A DNA stretch of 64,000 bases from Tachypleus tridentatus (taxonomy: Eukaryota; Arthropoda; Merostomata; Xiphosura; Limulidae), in NCBI RefSeq assembly GCF_004210375.1, contig NC_134837.1, positions 158,079,310 to 158,143,309 on the forward strand. Reading direction: 5' to 3'. The position numbers and the translations under genes were made by a program. Below, in pieces: positions 22,740-33,726 of the stretch; positions within the stretch are counted from its first letter, which is position 1, and the number at the start of each line of letters is the position of its first letter. Below the pieces are notes generated by a model, which searched no databases, was not told the origin of the DNA, and was given only the letters and a program-made list of their open reading frames with translations.

Positions 22740-23000
22740 ATTTTGGCTTCGGCAACAACTTTTCCCTAACCAAATCGTTTTCCAACAATAATGATACACA
22801 ATTAACTGGCAACGTAGGTCTTACTCCAACCACAACTGGTTCAGAAACAAGGTCTGATGCCAAATAAATGTTATGAAAAGGAATATTAACAAAACATCCT
22901 CAATACCTAAGAATAAAAGATTCACCAGTGACAGATCTTGAATCTAAAGGCAGTACACCTTCTATCAACAATGATTGAGTCATCCCAATATCGTAGAATA
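22740..23000 (-). pseudogene. Retropepsin fragment of gypsy copy 1
   Basis: The minus-strand reading gives YDIGMTQSLLIEGVLPLDS near 22990-22930 and, downstream, VVVGVRPTLPVNC and LLLENDL. The catalytic triad D-T/S-G reads D-I-G, so the enzyme would not be active. The position between gag and integrase fits a protease. Confidence 0.65.
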
Positions 23001-23097
23001 CGTATAAGCATGGGATTAGTGCTATCATTTGTCATAGAACCAACAAACACACAAGGTCTAACTACTTACCTAGCAACGTCAGCCTTTTTATGAGTAG

Positions 23098-24190
23098 CTA
23101 CATCGACAATATGATCTGTTGAAGAGCTAGAGGTTTTAGAAGAATCCTCAACTTTAGTGGATTAATTGATACAAATTTTTGTTGAAAAGACAGGAACTTT
23201 TTACTAAAAGATGTTTCATGTGTTAAAGTATAATAATCGAAAAGAGCAGCTGCTTCCTGTTGGGTTTGAACTTTCTTTTCATCCAAGTAGCTTTTGAGGT
23301 CGTCATTTGAAAGCGTTTAAATTCCTCAATTAAACATAAATGTTTAGCTTGTCGAAATTGCGCCAATATGCATAGAATTACACCAATGATAAAAATAAAT
23401 CTCTTTTAGGTGGGTAGATTCCATATAAGTATGATTACCTTGCTTGCAATAATCTCTGGTACCAATTGATGCTTTGAGAATAGCTGCTTTAGCCATATCA
23501 TAATCTGTACAATCTTCTAGAGAGATAGCAGCATAAGGTTCTTGTGATTTACTAGTTAAAACACTTTGTAATAATAACGACCATTCTTCGGTGGCCCATT
23601 CCATGGCATGGGCAATTTTCTCATAATGTTGGAAATATTTATCAACTTCATTTTCATTAAATGGTGGTACTTTAATATATCGATTGAGTTCAAAGTTGTG
23701 ATTTTACCTTGATCGATCAGAGTTAAATGTAATTTTTATTTCCTTCTTTCAGCCTAATTTCTTTTTCGGATTGGACGCGGGCTTTTTCAGCCTCGAAACG
23801 ATTATTTTCAGTTTCAATACGGGTTTGCTTTTCCTGAGTTTCGATATGAGCTTAACCTTTCTCTTTTTCGACTTCGATACAAGCGTGTTCGGCCTTGAGA
23901 CATTTATATTCTCTTCCAGCATCGATGCAAGATTATTCAAGCTTGATTTGCTTGAGTTTCAGCTGAATTTCTAACTTATCTTTATCACTCAACTCTGATT
24001 GGCTAGTGGAGATACCAGAGTATTCTTTTAATGTTTTCTCAAACAATAAATCATTATCGACTAGCACTTGTATATTATGTATTACGATTTCAAATAGCCG
24101 GATATTTTGGAGGTTAAATGAGGGTCGATATGTATCATGTTTGTGATATTTACCAACAATATTGACACACGCAATTTTCTTTCTTAACAT
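23098..24190 (-). pseudogene. gag pseudogene of gypsy copy 1
   Basis: Minus-strand fragments in different frames include a Lys/Glu-rich N-terminal part (24190-23749) and a capsid-like part. The latter contains EEWSLLLQSVLTSKSQEPYA and DYDMAKAAILKAS (about 23590-23470), then DEKKVQTQQEAAALFDYY and LTHETSF (about 23286-23210). These match the SCAN-like gag of vertebrate/invertebrate Ty3/gypsy proteins. Frame changes near 23340 and 23290 break it. Confidence 0.72.
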
Positions 24191-24199
24191 AAATATATT

Positions 24200-24479
24200 T
24201 TACTATAAAAACAACAGTACAGCTTATTATTGTGATAGCTGCCTTTTGTAATCGTTTTCGAGTTTTCAGTTGGCAACAATACTGGTGTTTACATAGTGCT
24301 TTTGTATACATATATATTGTTGATTCCTATGCTCAATCGCTCAATCTTCTACAAATTTAGGGAACAGGTAGGAATTTTGTATTACATTTAACAGTATAAG
24401 TTACACGCATTTCGAAATATATATTTAACTAAAACAAACATCGATATCAAAATAAACATATATTGGTAAATTCGTTACA
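24200..24479 (-). repeat. 5' LTR remnant of gypsy copy 1
   Basis: It starts TGTAACGAATTTACC and shares TAACAGTATAAGTTA, CTTCTACAAATTTAGG and GGCAACAATACTGGTG (+ strand) with the 3' LTR. Only about 280 bp separate its start from gag, so the rest of the LTR has been lost. Confidence 0.68.
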
Positions 24480-24539
24480 AAACCTATACATTAGATAGAT
24501 AATGTGAAGAAAAAGTATCATTAACCACTATTCACTCCT

Positions 24540-24640
24540 TCACAATATGTAGCCGCACACTAACAAATATAATAAATAAAGTTGGTATTCCGGAAATTGT
24601 TTTCTCGAAGTCTAAGTTCAAGAAACGCCCAACTCATACT
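24540..24640 (-). repeat. Further LTR-like fragment beside gypsy copy 1
   Basis: On the + strand ATTCCGGAAATTGTTTTCTC ... AAGTCTAAGTTCAAGAAACGC resembles the LTR interior at 21340-21385 (ATTCCTGAAATTATTTAGTC). It lies outside the 5' LTR start, so it may come from a second, adjoining LTR. Confidence 0.4.
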
Positions 24641-24989
24641 AACAGTGTGTTTGAAATGCTGATTAATTGTTATTCTGAAAATTAAATGTAAGTACATGTT
24701 TTCTAAAAATTAATTATACTGTAGTGAAAATATACGTACCTAGAATGTCTATACATTTTTCAAGTATTCAACTAAAACAACATTTTTATACGTATTTGGT
24801 CATCTTCTGCAGGTTGTATTTGAATATAATTTTGACTTCTGTATATTTTATATTTTGTTCTTCATAACGCCTTATAGTCTGAACCATGTGAAGAAGCTGG
24901 TTCTCGAAGAAATAAGCGTCAAATGTCTTACCCTGCAATTTTTAAACTGTGATGAAGCAGTTAGTGAATTTTATAACATAACGTAATAT

Positions 24990-26700
24990 TTATGTACAAC
25001 ATGAAACATGCTGGTCCATACAGACAGTCCAATTCTCTAAGCCAAATTAAAAAAATAAACAAATTTTAAAGTCAGTTTTTATCATTCACATATCTATCAA
25101 GCTTTCTCTTAAATTCACTCAAATTTCTTGCCTTCACAACATCCGAAGGCAATTCATTCCATAGTCAAACCATACTATTTGAAAAGTAAAATTGTATTAG
25201 CTAAAGATGGCTTAAACTTTGCCTAAATCCATATTTGTGTCCCGTAGTTTTATGATTCTCGCTGTTGCGTATGAAAAATGTTGATGCAGCAACATTACCA
25301 GTTCCTTTTACACTTTTAAACACTTCAATCAGATCCCCTCTCACTCTTCATTTTACAAGAGAAAACAATTTTGAGAATTTTAATATCTTATCTTATGACA
25401 TCCCCTCCACCCCAAGTACCATTTTAGTAATTATTCTCTGAACCCTTTCAAATAATTTATGTCTTTCTTAAGGTAAGAACCCCAAGACTGAACACATACA
25501 CCAAATGTGGTCTAACCAGTGACCTATACATTGAAATTATAACCTCTTTATACTCGTATTCAGTATTTCTGTAGCTATACCCTACAGTCCTATTTTCCAT
25601 ATCAGTAGCAACAACACACTGCTTGGATGGCTTAAGAGACTGATCAACCATTACATCAAGATCATATTATTTTAAGACACTGTTAAAGTTATTCCCATCT
25701 AAATTATACTTAAAATTCAAATTATGATAACCCACATGCAATATCTTACATTCATCGTAGTCAAAACCCATCTGCCATTTATTCGTCGAACTCACTAAAT
25801 AATCTAAATCCTTCTAGAAAGCAACAACATCGTCTTCACAGTCAGAAACACCCAAGACTTGGATACCGTCAACAAATGCAAGTAATTTATTGACCTTTCC
25901 TCCATCTATGTCACTAAGGTAAATCAAAAAGAGCAATGGTCCTGAGAATGAGCCCCGAGGTACACAACTTACAACATTAATCTAGTTTGATTGAACTCCA
26001 TTTATAACGATCCTTTGCTTTCTTCCATCAAGCCACTTTTCTATCCAATTAGTTAATTTATCTCCTAACGCCTACAGAGTTACGTGCCACTTTATCAAAT
26101 GCTTTCTGAAAATCCAGATAGGACACATTTACACCATTACTCTCATTAACATATGCAATAACATTTTCAGTAAATTTTGTTAAATGATTTTGCAAAGTAT
26201 CTTTTATCAGATTTTCCAAAAATGTTTCCCGACAACTGATGTAAGACTAATAGGCCTATAATTACTGGGACAACTTTTATTATCTCCCTTGATGATAGGA
26301 GTGTCTGTTGATACTTGTCAATTATTCAAACACTTAAAAAAATGTGGCAAATAGCTCACATATCCATTCTTTGACCTCCTTTAAAACCTATGGGAAAATA
26401 CTATTTGGCTCATGAGCCGTATCATTCTTAAAATTTCCCAATTTTATTTTAATAAGCTCAGAATTTATGCAATTGTCGTGTTTTCAACTTTGTTTTCATC
26501 TATCAATTGCTCAAGATTAGGAATACTGCTTTAGTCTTTATTAATTAAAACTGAAGTAAAAACTTTTAATAAGACCACAATTTATGCAATAGTCGTGTTT
26601 TCAACTTTGTTTTCATCTATCAATTGCTCAAGATTAGGAATACTGCTTTAGTCTTTGTTAATTAAAACTGAAGAAAAGTCAAAATTTAATAACCTAGTCA
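24990..26700 (-). mobile_element. CR1-like LINE fragment (reverse transcriptase and 3' end), minus
   Basis: Minus-strand motifs in order: NYRPISLTSVVGK (about 26265-26225), SYLDFQKAFDKV (about 26125-26085), PRGSFSGPLLFLIYLSD (about 25965-25915), FVDG in place of the FADD active site (about 25885), QMGFDYDECKILHVGYHNL (about 25770-25715), YRSLVRPHLVY (about 25530) and LIQFYFSNSMV near the end. These are the CR1-clade reverse transcriptase and C-terminal motifs. The endonuclease domain is missing (5' truncated), and stops and frameshifts are frequent. Confidence 0.82.
26462..26695. repeat. 117-bp tandem duplication within the LINE
   Basis: AATTTATGCAATTGTCGTG starts at 26462 and recurs at 26579 with few differences (TTG/TAG, GTAAAAAC/GAAAAGTC). 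It duplicates the segment just upstream of the reverse transcriptase motifs. Confidence 0.92.
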
Positions 26701-27354
26701 TTTAATCACCAGATAAAAACCTTTTTTTTAGTAGAGAGAAAATTTTACATTAAAAATACTTGTACATTTTTTATTAAATTCTTAAAATCTCTTACCGAAG
26801 ATAAAACAACAACAATAACAATTGTTTTGCATTGCGTTGAAAAAATATTTAAGTTGTTTTTGACACATATAGTCACTTATGTTTAACATGTAATACGATA
26901 CCTTCTCTTACTTATTCTATAGTTGTATTCTTATTTTTCCAAATTTTCAAAGGCTTCTTGTGAATATTATAACAAATATGTAAATAAATGAACAAACGAT
27001 TAAAAAATTAACATAAAATTTTAACCTAAACTCGGGACTTCCATCACATATAACAACCATAGTATCTAGTCTTTAATTATCATTTAATAATTAAACAAAA
27101 CAGTTATAAAAATTACCACAAGACTGTGATTTGAACTTGAGATAATCCACTGTGCTGGTTTCAAAGTTCTTAACACAGAGTCAAGTGTTATCGATAAAGA
27201 GAGAATGTGAGCAGGGAGTGGCTTTTATTAAAAGTTATTAATATATATTAATATTATTTTATTAAAATATATTGGAACATTTGGAAAAACAATCATCAGT
27301 ATGAATAAATTAAAATATATAATACTAAGTCACACAACATATATATTTATATTG
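26701..27354. other. Non-coding AT-rich sequence
   Basis: No feature recognised. Confidence 0.5.
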
Positions 27355-27473
27355 TATGTGTGTTTTCTTATAGCAAAACCACAACAGGTTATATGCTGTG
27401 CCCACCGAAGGGAATCGAACACCTGATTTTAGCGTTGTTAATTCAAAGACTTGCCGCTGTCTCAGCGGAGGAC
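27355..27473 (-). mobile_element. SINE-B2 copy, minus
   Basis: On the minus strand CCTCCGCTGAGACAGCGGCA, AACGCTAAAATCAGGTG and TTCGATTCCCTTCGGTGGG lead to TGGTTTTGCTATAAGAAA. It ends three bases before the TA target of the inverted-repeat element at 27477. Confidence 0.75.
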
Positions 27474-27476
27474 ATA

Positions 27477-27725
27477 CAGGGTGTTCGGAAAGTCACTGTG
27501 CAGTTTTGTAATCAGCGATAATATCATTCATTCAGTCTATTTCAAGCCAGCAACTGATAGCAGTGTTTAGAAACAAAATAAGAAGAATTCAAGCTTGTAT
27601 TGATTGTAACGGGGGTCACTTTCAACATTGTTTATTATTGTCATTCATATTTACCTCCTGTATTCTATATTGAAACATGTCTGTTAATAAGTATATAAGT
27701 GCACAGTGACTTTCCGAACACCCTG
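27477..27725 (+). mobile_element. 249-bp Tc1/mariner-type MITE, TA target
   Basis: Terminal inverted repeats CAGGGTGTTCGGAAAGTCAC and GTGACTTTCCGAACACCCTG run about 26 bp without mismatch and are flanked by TA on both sides. The interior (about 27592-27665) still reads RIQACIDCNGGHFQH, like the C-terminus of an arthropod DDE transposase. The element therefore looks like an internally deleted copy keeping its 3' coding end. Confidence 0.85.
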
Positions 27726-27727
27726 TA

Positions 27728-29994
27728 TTTATATTTATATTAATATATGATATATTACAAATATAATTATTTGAAACAATAAGATGTCAGTGTGATTACA
27801 CTACTTTATTATAACATAGAGCTCACTATAATATTTGTGCCATGTACAATCTAGAATCACTGATCTTAGTGCTGAATATCCTACCAAACAATTTACAGAT
27901 GAGATTCTGTTATTACGCTAGCCCGCTCTTGTATTTTTGCTATTTTTGTACTCTAAAAAAATAATGTTTTATTATGTGGAGATGCTATATAAGCTACATA
28001 TGATAAGCCGTATTTTTACGACTCAGCTATGTTATCTGGTTATATAACATTTAACTGATAGACGGCTGATAATTAGAAATACATTAAACGCCTGACATAT
28101 AGGCCTACATGTGCATGTTCAACAGCCCTAGATATATTAAGATTTATTTGGCGCTACAGCATAAAAACGTTTTCCACTATCCTTGGTTGAGTCTGAATGG
28201 AATTTCATAACGAATGTTAGGTTTGAAATTACTTACAATAAAGTAAATTTAACCTTATGTAAATGCTTGTTTACAACCTACAGCATAAAATCGATTAAAC
28301 AGTGTAAAACTGATTAAAAAACAGAGATACGTTTGCGAGCCACCTTGTGTATCGACACTAGTTTATTGTTTTTCTCGATTTCTGTTTTCGTACGTTATAT
28401 TTCGGTCATTGTCTCGTTTGTTTTAGTTTTATTTGCGTTAGTATTGCATTATTCATGTGTGTTTTGTAATATTTTTATAAGTGTGATTCTCACTGAAGCT
28501 TTTCTGAGCCGTAAATTTTTTGGCTTCAAACAACTTGCTGTAAAAAAGAAACCTTCATTGTGTGTGAGTACATGTTTTGAAATTTACCATACCAAGAAAA
28601 AATTTAGAAAGTAATGTCACCGTTCACAGATTACATGTAAACTGTAAGAGTATTTGGGCATGTATGTATTCCCTTGTGATTATGTAATTACATAAACAGA
28701 TCTGATGCTGAGACTTAAATCACCTTTAAAACCGGGCACCCTTGTATTTATCCCCATTCATAAACAGAAACACAGACACAACGACAACAAACTTTTAGGT
28801 GTAATTCAACTATTAGGCGACTATAAATTCACATCAGTATGTGTTCTGAAACGCTGAAGACGCTGGGAAAACAAAGATCGAAGCAGTATAAAGGCGATAA
28901 TTCGTCCTTTTAGGTTAAATTGCGAAATATTTCGACATGTACGACAACATGATTCTTAACATTGTTATGTATACACCATACTACTAGTAATAGTAGTACA
29001 GTACTGTGGCCCCGTGGTCATACAAATATACTGTAAATCAACAAAATAAATTTACGATTGTCCGAAAAAGTGCATGAATCGAACAAGTTCTTGTGAGCAA
29101 GGTTAGTACTGAGTATTAGGCATAATGTTTGTGGCCTCAGTTGCAATGTATTAGCATTAAGCCTAACGTTAGTGTTATTGAACTGAGTGACAATAACGTT
29201 AGGCCTAAATACTGTAACTAGTTTAGTGTAAGTTCACTGGAAACAATACTGTAGCCTGGAATAATAAAGTGGACTATTCCTAATTTAAGGCCGTCGTTTT
29301 GAATTTGCTTTCGCATCCAGACATGCAGATAAAGTTTCAGACGTATGCCTGTTTTGCTGATGTATGGTTTGTTGGCTCATCTAAAGCCCCCAGGTTAAAA
29401 CTGAGCTTAAAGTTGAGGTTACAACTCATTCTTCAGATATTTAATTAGGATTAAGGTACGCTAGCCTAGGCCTAACCCAGTATTTAGTAATTCAATGTGC
29501 AGTACGGTTTACAATTGATTATATGTTATATGTGTGTACCAGTACAGAATGATCACTGTGTATATGGGCTACTACAGTATGTGTTGTTGATCACAAATTG
29601 TTTTGGAATACTTTTTGGCTCACAATGGATTTGCATATTACCATTGACATTGCTTCTTGCATATAGCTACCATAGCAACAACCTTAATGAAACTTTTGCA
29701 ACGACTGAAAACTAATTATCTTAAATCCAGTCTCGAATGGTTTTTCAACCAATCAGAATGCAGCAAATCAATAAAGGTATTTATGAATTCATATTTATGT
29801 GCTGATGAACCTAGGTTCTAGAATAACTTTCTGACAATCTTTGTTTAAGTGTAGACCTAGAGTTTAGTATGTTTGACTGTCTTACCAACGTTTTTCTTTA
29901 TGAATTTCACTGTTTTTCTAATCATTATAACTATTTATGATCCATATTCTTTTGTGGTTTTTTATTTTTGTTTCTGTATTTTTCAAATTGCAAG
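27728..29994. other. Non-coding sequence upstream of the hAT remnant
   Basis: No gene recognised. It contains an inverted repeat at 29161-29204. Open frames at 28333-28614 and 29497-29715 show no motifs. Confidence 0.5.
29161..29204. repeat. Inverted repeat able to form a hairpin
   Basis: GCCTAACGTTA (29161-29171) pairs perfectly with TAACGTTAGGC (29194-29204); inner GTTATTG and CAATAAC can also pair. Confidence 0.7.
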
Positions 29995-32548
29995 ATGAAA
30001 CGTGTTCAAATTGAGTGGTGCACAAAAGAGAAAACAGACAAAAAAGAACCAACAGAAGACTTTGCATTTAGTGGCCAAGACTGGAAAGCTAATTTTTTCT
30101 CTCAACTTACATAACATGATCCTCCAAATCAAAACCCATCTCCGCCATTATAAATAACTTTTACTGCATCTGACTCTGACAAGATTGAAGTTGGACCAAG
30201 ATCTATACCTACAAGTACCACTTTGTCCACTTCAAGGTCAGAACGTCATGATGACGTTGAGGTGTCACAGTATGGCTCAACTGGAACAAGACTCACAACT
30301 GATCTCACTTTGCCTCTAAATTCTCCTGATATTACTAGTGTTAATGCTGACGTAAGTTGCTCTACAAGACAGTCTCTGAAGTTAAAATAATTGCTGAAAA
30401 TTAAAATCTACTGGACTATGGTAAAATGTTTCAGTCTACAAAAGACGAAGAAACTAAAGCAAAAGATCCAGGGTTGTGGCTCGATTTCTTTGCTGATGAT
30501 GTGGTTATTTGGATTACTTGTAGACCCACTGACTGTCAACACCACAATGGGCCATTTGGTAAATTTTGCCGGACTTTCAATAGTGGAAAACTAACGAGAT
30601 ACTGCTCGCAAAAACTTTTCTTTGGGGTAAGCAAACGGTGAGCAATACAAGAGAGAGTGGTTATTCTATTCACCATCAATAAGGCCAGTTTACTGATTTG
30701 TTTGTAAACTGTTTGCCAATAAATTTTCCTCGCGTTTTGTTGAAAGAGAAGGGTTCATTCACTGACTGGCAAAATACTATTGTAATTGATCATCATGAAA
30801 GAAGCACTACTCACCAAGACTTTATGCTAATATACTTAACTCGTAGACAAGATTTAGGCTTGGAAAAACAAATTAAAGAAGAGTGCAATTATTGGGAACA
30901 TGTAATAACTGTTATTCGTACGTTAGCAGAACCTGGCCTGGCTTTTCGAGGAGCAGATGAAAAATTTGTTTCACTGCAGAATGGGAATTTTTTAGGGCTG
31001 CTTGAGCTCATAAGTCAGTTTGATCCATTTTTAGCATGGTACATTTCGAAATACGGAAATTCTGGAAAATAAAATCCTTCTTACTTGTCCAAAACCACCT
31101 GTAAAGAACTCATTGAACCAGTGGCTTAGAAGGTCCATGTGTTCATTGTTGATGAAGTAAATTCTTCTGGTTATTTTAGCTTGTCAGTTGACTCAACGCC
31201 AGATCTATTACATACATATCAGTTAAGTGTTGTACTTCGATACTTAAAAGATGGACAGCCTATTAAACGCTTTTTAACCTTTCTGAAACTGAAAAGTCAT
31301 ACCAGTAAGGAAATGGCAAACCAGGTATTGCAGAACGTACGTGAAGTTTCAAACTTAATTTTTCAAAATGTAGGGGTCAGTCTTACGACAATGCTGCTAA
31401 CATGTCTGGGCGTTATAAGGGGATGGAGCAAAAGATTTAAGAAGAAAATAAGTTTGTCATATATGTGCCCTGTGCAGCCCATTCACTAAATCTAGTAGAC
31501 TGAAGTGCTGTTGACTGCTGTCAAGTGGCAGTTAATGTTTTTCTCTACAATGCATTTGCTCTATAAATGTTTTCAGCCTCAACCAGCCGGTGGAAAATTC
31601 TTAAAGCTTGTCTTGAAAATGAAAGTGTGTTAAAATTCCCTCTGTGATACCAAATGGGAGTCACATGCTATGACAACAACAGCAATTTTGAAGTCTTTCT
31701 TTAAAATTTTGGAAGCTTTAGAATATCTAGTTGAAGACCAGTCACAAAAGGGAGACACTAGAAGAGAAGCAGACAATATTACAAATAAGATGCAAGAGCT
31801 AGAATTTGTTTTTATGTTCATCATGTGGGATGAGATTTTACAAGAGTTTCATAAAGCAAGTCAAGTTCTGCAAAATGAGGATGTGAATTTAAAAACAGCA
31901 GATCTGTACGGGTCATTAACTGACCAACTACGTATCAAAAAGAAGGTACTTAATGACGGAGATGCACAAGAAGTAGATCTGAATGCCAGAGATAAATTTC
32001 GTATCACCACTTTCTCTACAATTGTTGACAAACTAGAAACCCGGATGAGAAGAAGAGGAGAGGTGTACAAAGAAATAACAAACAGATTTTCTTTCCTAAG
32101 AGATGTGCCAAATGATGTCACTTCATCTGATGAAACTGAAAGGTACTCTTAGTGTTCACAAAAGCTAATGATACTTACCAAGAGGACTTGGACACTAATC
32201 TCTCTGCCGAGCTTCAGCAGTTTCACTCATTTGTGTGCCATAAGTTCAGTGCAACAAAAACTGTAAAAAACCAGATTCAGTCATGCTGAACTTCATAAAA
32301 TAATTTCAGAAGACAAAATTGAGTGTGCGTTTCCAAACGTAGACATTGCATTGCGTATATTTTTAACATTAATGGTCACAAACTGCACAGCTGGGCGTTC
32401 ATTTTCTCAACTCAAGCATATTAAAAATCCCAACAGAACAACTATGCGATTAGACAGGCTGGATACCTTGTCTCTGCTAACTATAGAAACAGATTTGATA
32501 CGCCAAATTAGTTTTGAGGATTTGATAAAAGATTTTGCAACTAAATAA
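29995..32548 (+). pseudogene. hAT transposase pseudogene, DUF4371/TTF-type (ZMYM1-like)
   Basis: Pieces in order on the plus strand: start MKRVQIEWCTKEKTDKK (29995); TTF-type zinc-finger area DPGLWLDFF to YCSQKLFFG (30459-30630); TTHQDFMLIYLTRRQDLG, LAFRGADEKFVSLQNGNFLG (30820-31000); catalytic-Asp region SVDSTPDLLHTYQLSVVLRY (31180-31240); YDNAANMSGRYKGMEQ and CAAHSLNLVD (31384-31500); and the C-terminal dimerisation segment SFSQLKHIKN ... TMRLDRLDTLSLLTIE (32351-32548). In-frame stops (for example after EQKI) and several frame changes break it. The residue normally Glu before RSFS is Gly (TAGRSFS), so the catalytic acid appears lost. Alternative: a domesticated ZMYM1-like gene, unlikely given the breaks. 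Confidence 0.85.
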
Positions 32549-32599
32549 TCTAGAAGAAAACTTTTAAAAATGTAAATAAATATTAAAGTACAAGTAAAT

Positions 32600-33040
32600 A
32601 ATTTGCTTACAGGGTTTCAAGTTCAAAGTGAGAAATTGTTGACATCAAAGTGAGAATTTTTTAATAAAAGAGTTTTAAGTAAATTTTTCATTTTTATTAA
32701 CATCAAAGTGTGAATTTGTTTGTTTGTTTTTGAATTTCGCGCAAAGCTACACGAGGGCTATCTGCTCTAACCGTCTCTAATTTAGCTGTGTAAGACTAGA
32801 GGGAAGGGAGCTAGTCATCACCATCCACCGTCAACTCTTGGGCTACTCTTTTACCAACGAATAGTTGTATTGACCGTGACTATACAACGTCCCCACGGCT
32901 GAAAGGGCGAGCATGTTTGGTGTGACGGAGAATCGAGCCCGCGACCCTCGGATTACGAGTCGAGTGCCTTAACCACCTGGTCATGTCCGGTCTGTAAATT
33001 TGTTAACATCAAAGTGAGAATTGTTAACTTAAAGTGGAAA
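32600..33040. repeat. Short repeated CATCAAAGTGAGAA motif
   Basis: CAAAGTGAGAA occurs at about 32625, 32647 and 33010, CAAAGTGTGAA at 32704, and TTAAAGTGG near 33030. It forms an irregular array in the hAT 3' region, interrupted by a SINE-A. Confidence 0.6.
32716..32992 (-). mobile_element. SINE-A copy nested in the hAT 3' region, minus
   Basis: Full length. Left GTGAATTTGTT and right GTAAATTTGTT suggest a target duplication of about 10 bp with one change. The head reads GACCGGACATGACC, diverged from consensus. Confidence 0.9.
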
Positions 33041-33446
33041 CAAATATACAGTGAAAATAATTCTCTATATTTATTATTAATCAAAGAAGTTATTTCCCTC
33101 ATCATTTCTAAATAAAAACCTCAGTCATTGCTTGATTTTGATCCATGTCCTAACTGTTAAATAAATAAATAAAAAACGTTTTTATTTAATATAGTTGTGG
33201 GGTCTGACTTAAAAGAAAACTGAAGAAGTGTTATAAATTTTCAAACTTTTATTTCATTTTCAGCACTTATTGAGTCTTAATGTTTTGTCAGTTAAGCAAT
33301 GGAGGGGCTGAGGGTGGCACCATTGTTGGGCTGTGCTTAGGGTATCAGTTGCCCTTAATCCGGCCCTGCCCCCAGAGTATGCTTTATGTTGAAGTTATGA
33401 TTGTTCGTGTGACGAATGTGTAAGTGAACAACTAGCTTTAACTAAA

Positions 33447-33726
33447 GCTTTGTTTGGCTTGTTCAAGGCACGTAAGCAAAACTACACAAAGGTCAGTTGA
33501 GGTTGGCTTCATAATTTTGAATTGATAGAATAGAGGGGAGGCAGTTAGTCAACAGCAATCAATGTAAACTCTTGAGTTATACTCAGAAAGCGGAATAGAC
33601 TATCACCTAAATAACATGCTCAAGATCTTAAAATCCCGGGCGGTAATTTGTTTACGGCAACGGGACACAAAGCTCGAACCCTCGGATACACAGTCCGGCA
33701 CACTAACCACTAAACAACGCCAGGTC
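33447..33726 (-). mobile_element. SINE-C, a third tRNA-derived SINE, minus
   Basis: The minus strand begins GGACCTGGCGTTGTTTAGTG, GTTAGTGTGCCGGACTGTG, and has B box GAGGGTTCGAGC. The body includes GTGATAGTCTATTCCGC, ACTCAAGAGTTTACATTG and TTGTGTAGTTTTGCTTACG. The head differs from SINE-A and SINE-B, but the body layout (an ACTCAAGAGTT motif and a GTGTAGTTTTGC end) parallels SINE-A. Only one copy is seen, so the left limit is approximate. Confidence 0.6.

Larger units (their letters stand above)
21330..24479 (-). mobile_element. Ty3/gypsy deletion derivative, copy 1 (Gmr1-like order), minus
   Basis: Read on the minus strand: 5' LTR remnant beginning TGTAACGAATTTACC at 24479, gag (24190-23098), protease (about 22990-22750), integrase zinc finger (22299-22108), start of the integrase core (about 22090-22030), polypurine tract AAGGAGG (21786-21777), and 3' LTR from 21776. 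Protease is followed directly by integrase; placing integrase before reverse transcriptase is known from Gmr1-like Ty3/gypsy elements. No reverse transcriptase or RNase H is present. The 3' LTR is homologous to that of the copy at 35.9-39.8 kb. Many stops and frameshifts mark it as dead. Confidence 0.82.
29995..33368 (+). mobile_element. Decayed hAT transposon (ZMYM1-like)
   Basis: A broken hAT transposase (29995-32548) is followed by an A-rich 3' region and, at 33334-33368, a terminal motif. Read inward this is CAGGGCCGGATTAAGGGCAA, the CAGGGCCGG-type hAT end. A matching 5' end was not found, so the left boundary is only the first recognisable coding base. A SINE-A copy (32716-32992) sits inside the 3' region. 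Confidence 0.7.

Noticed and set aside
28333-28614. Hydrophobic 93-codon open frame
   Set aside because: No motif, no splice or neighbour support, and AT-rich composition favours hydrophobic chance frames.
29370-29400. Possible left end of the hAT element (CCCCCAGGTTAAAAC) with a duplication matching CCCCCAGA at 33369
   Set aside because: The putative end lacks the CAGGGCCGG sequence of the right end, and the 8-bp flanks do not match.
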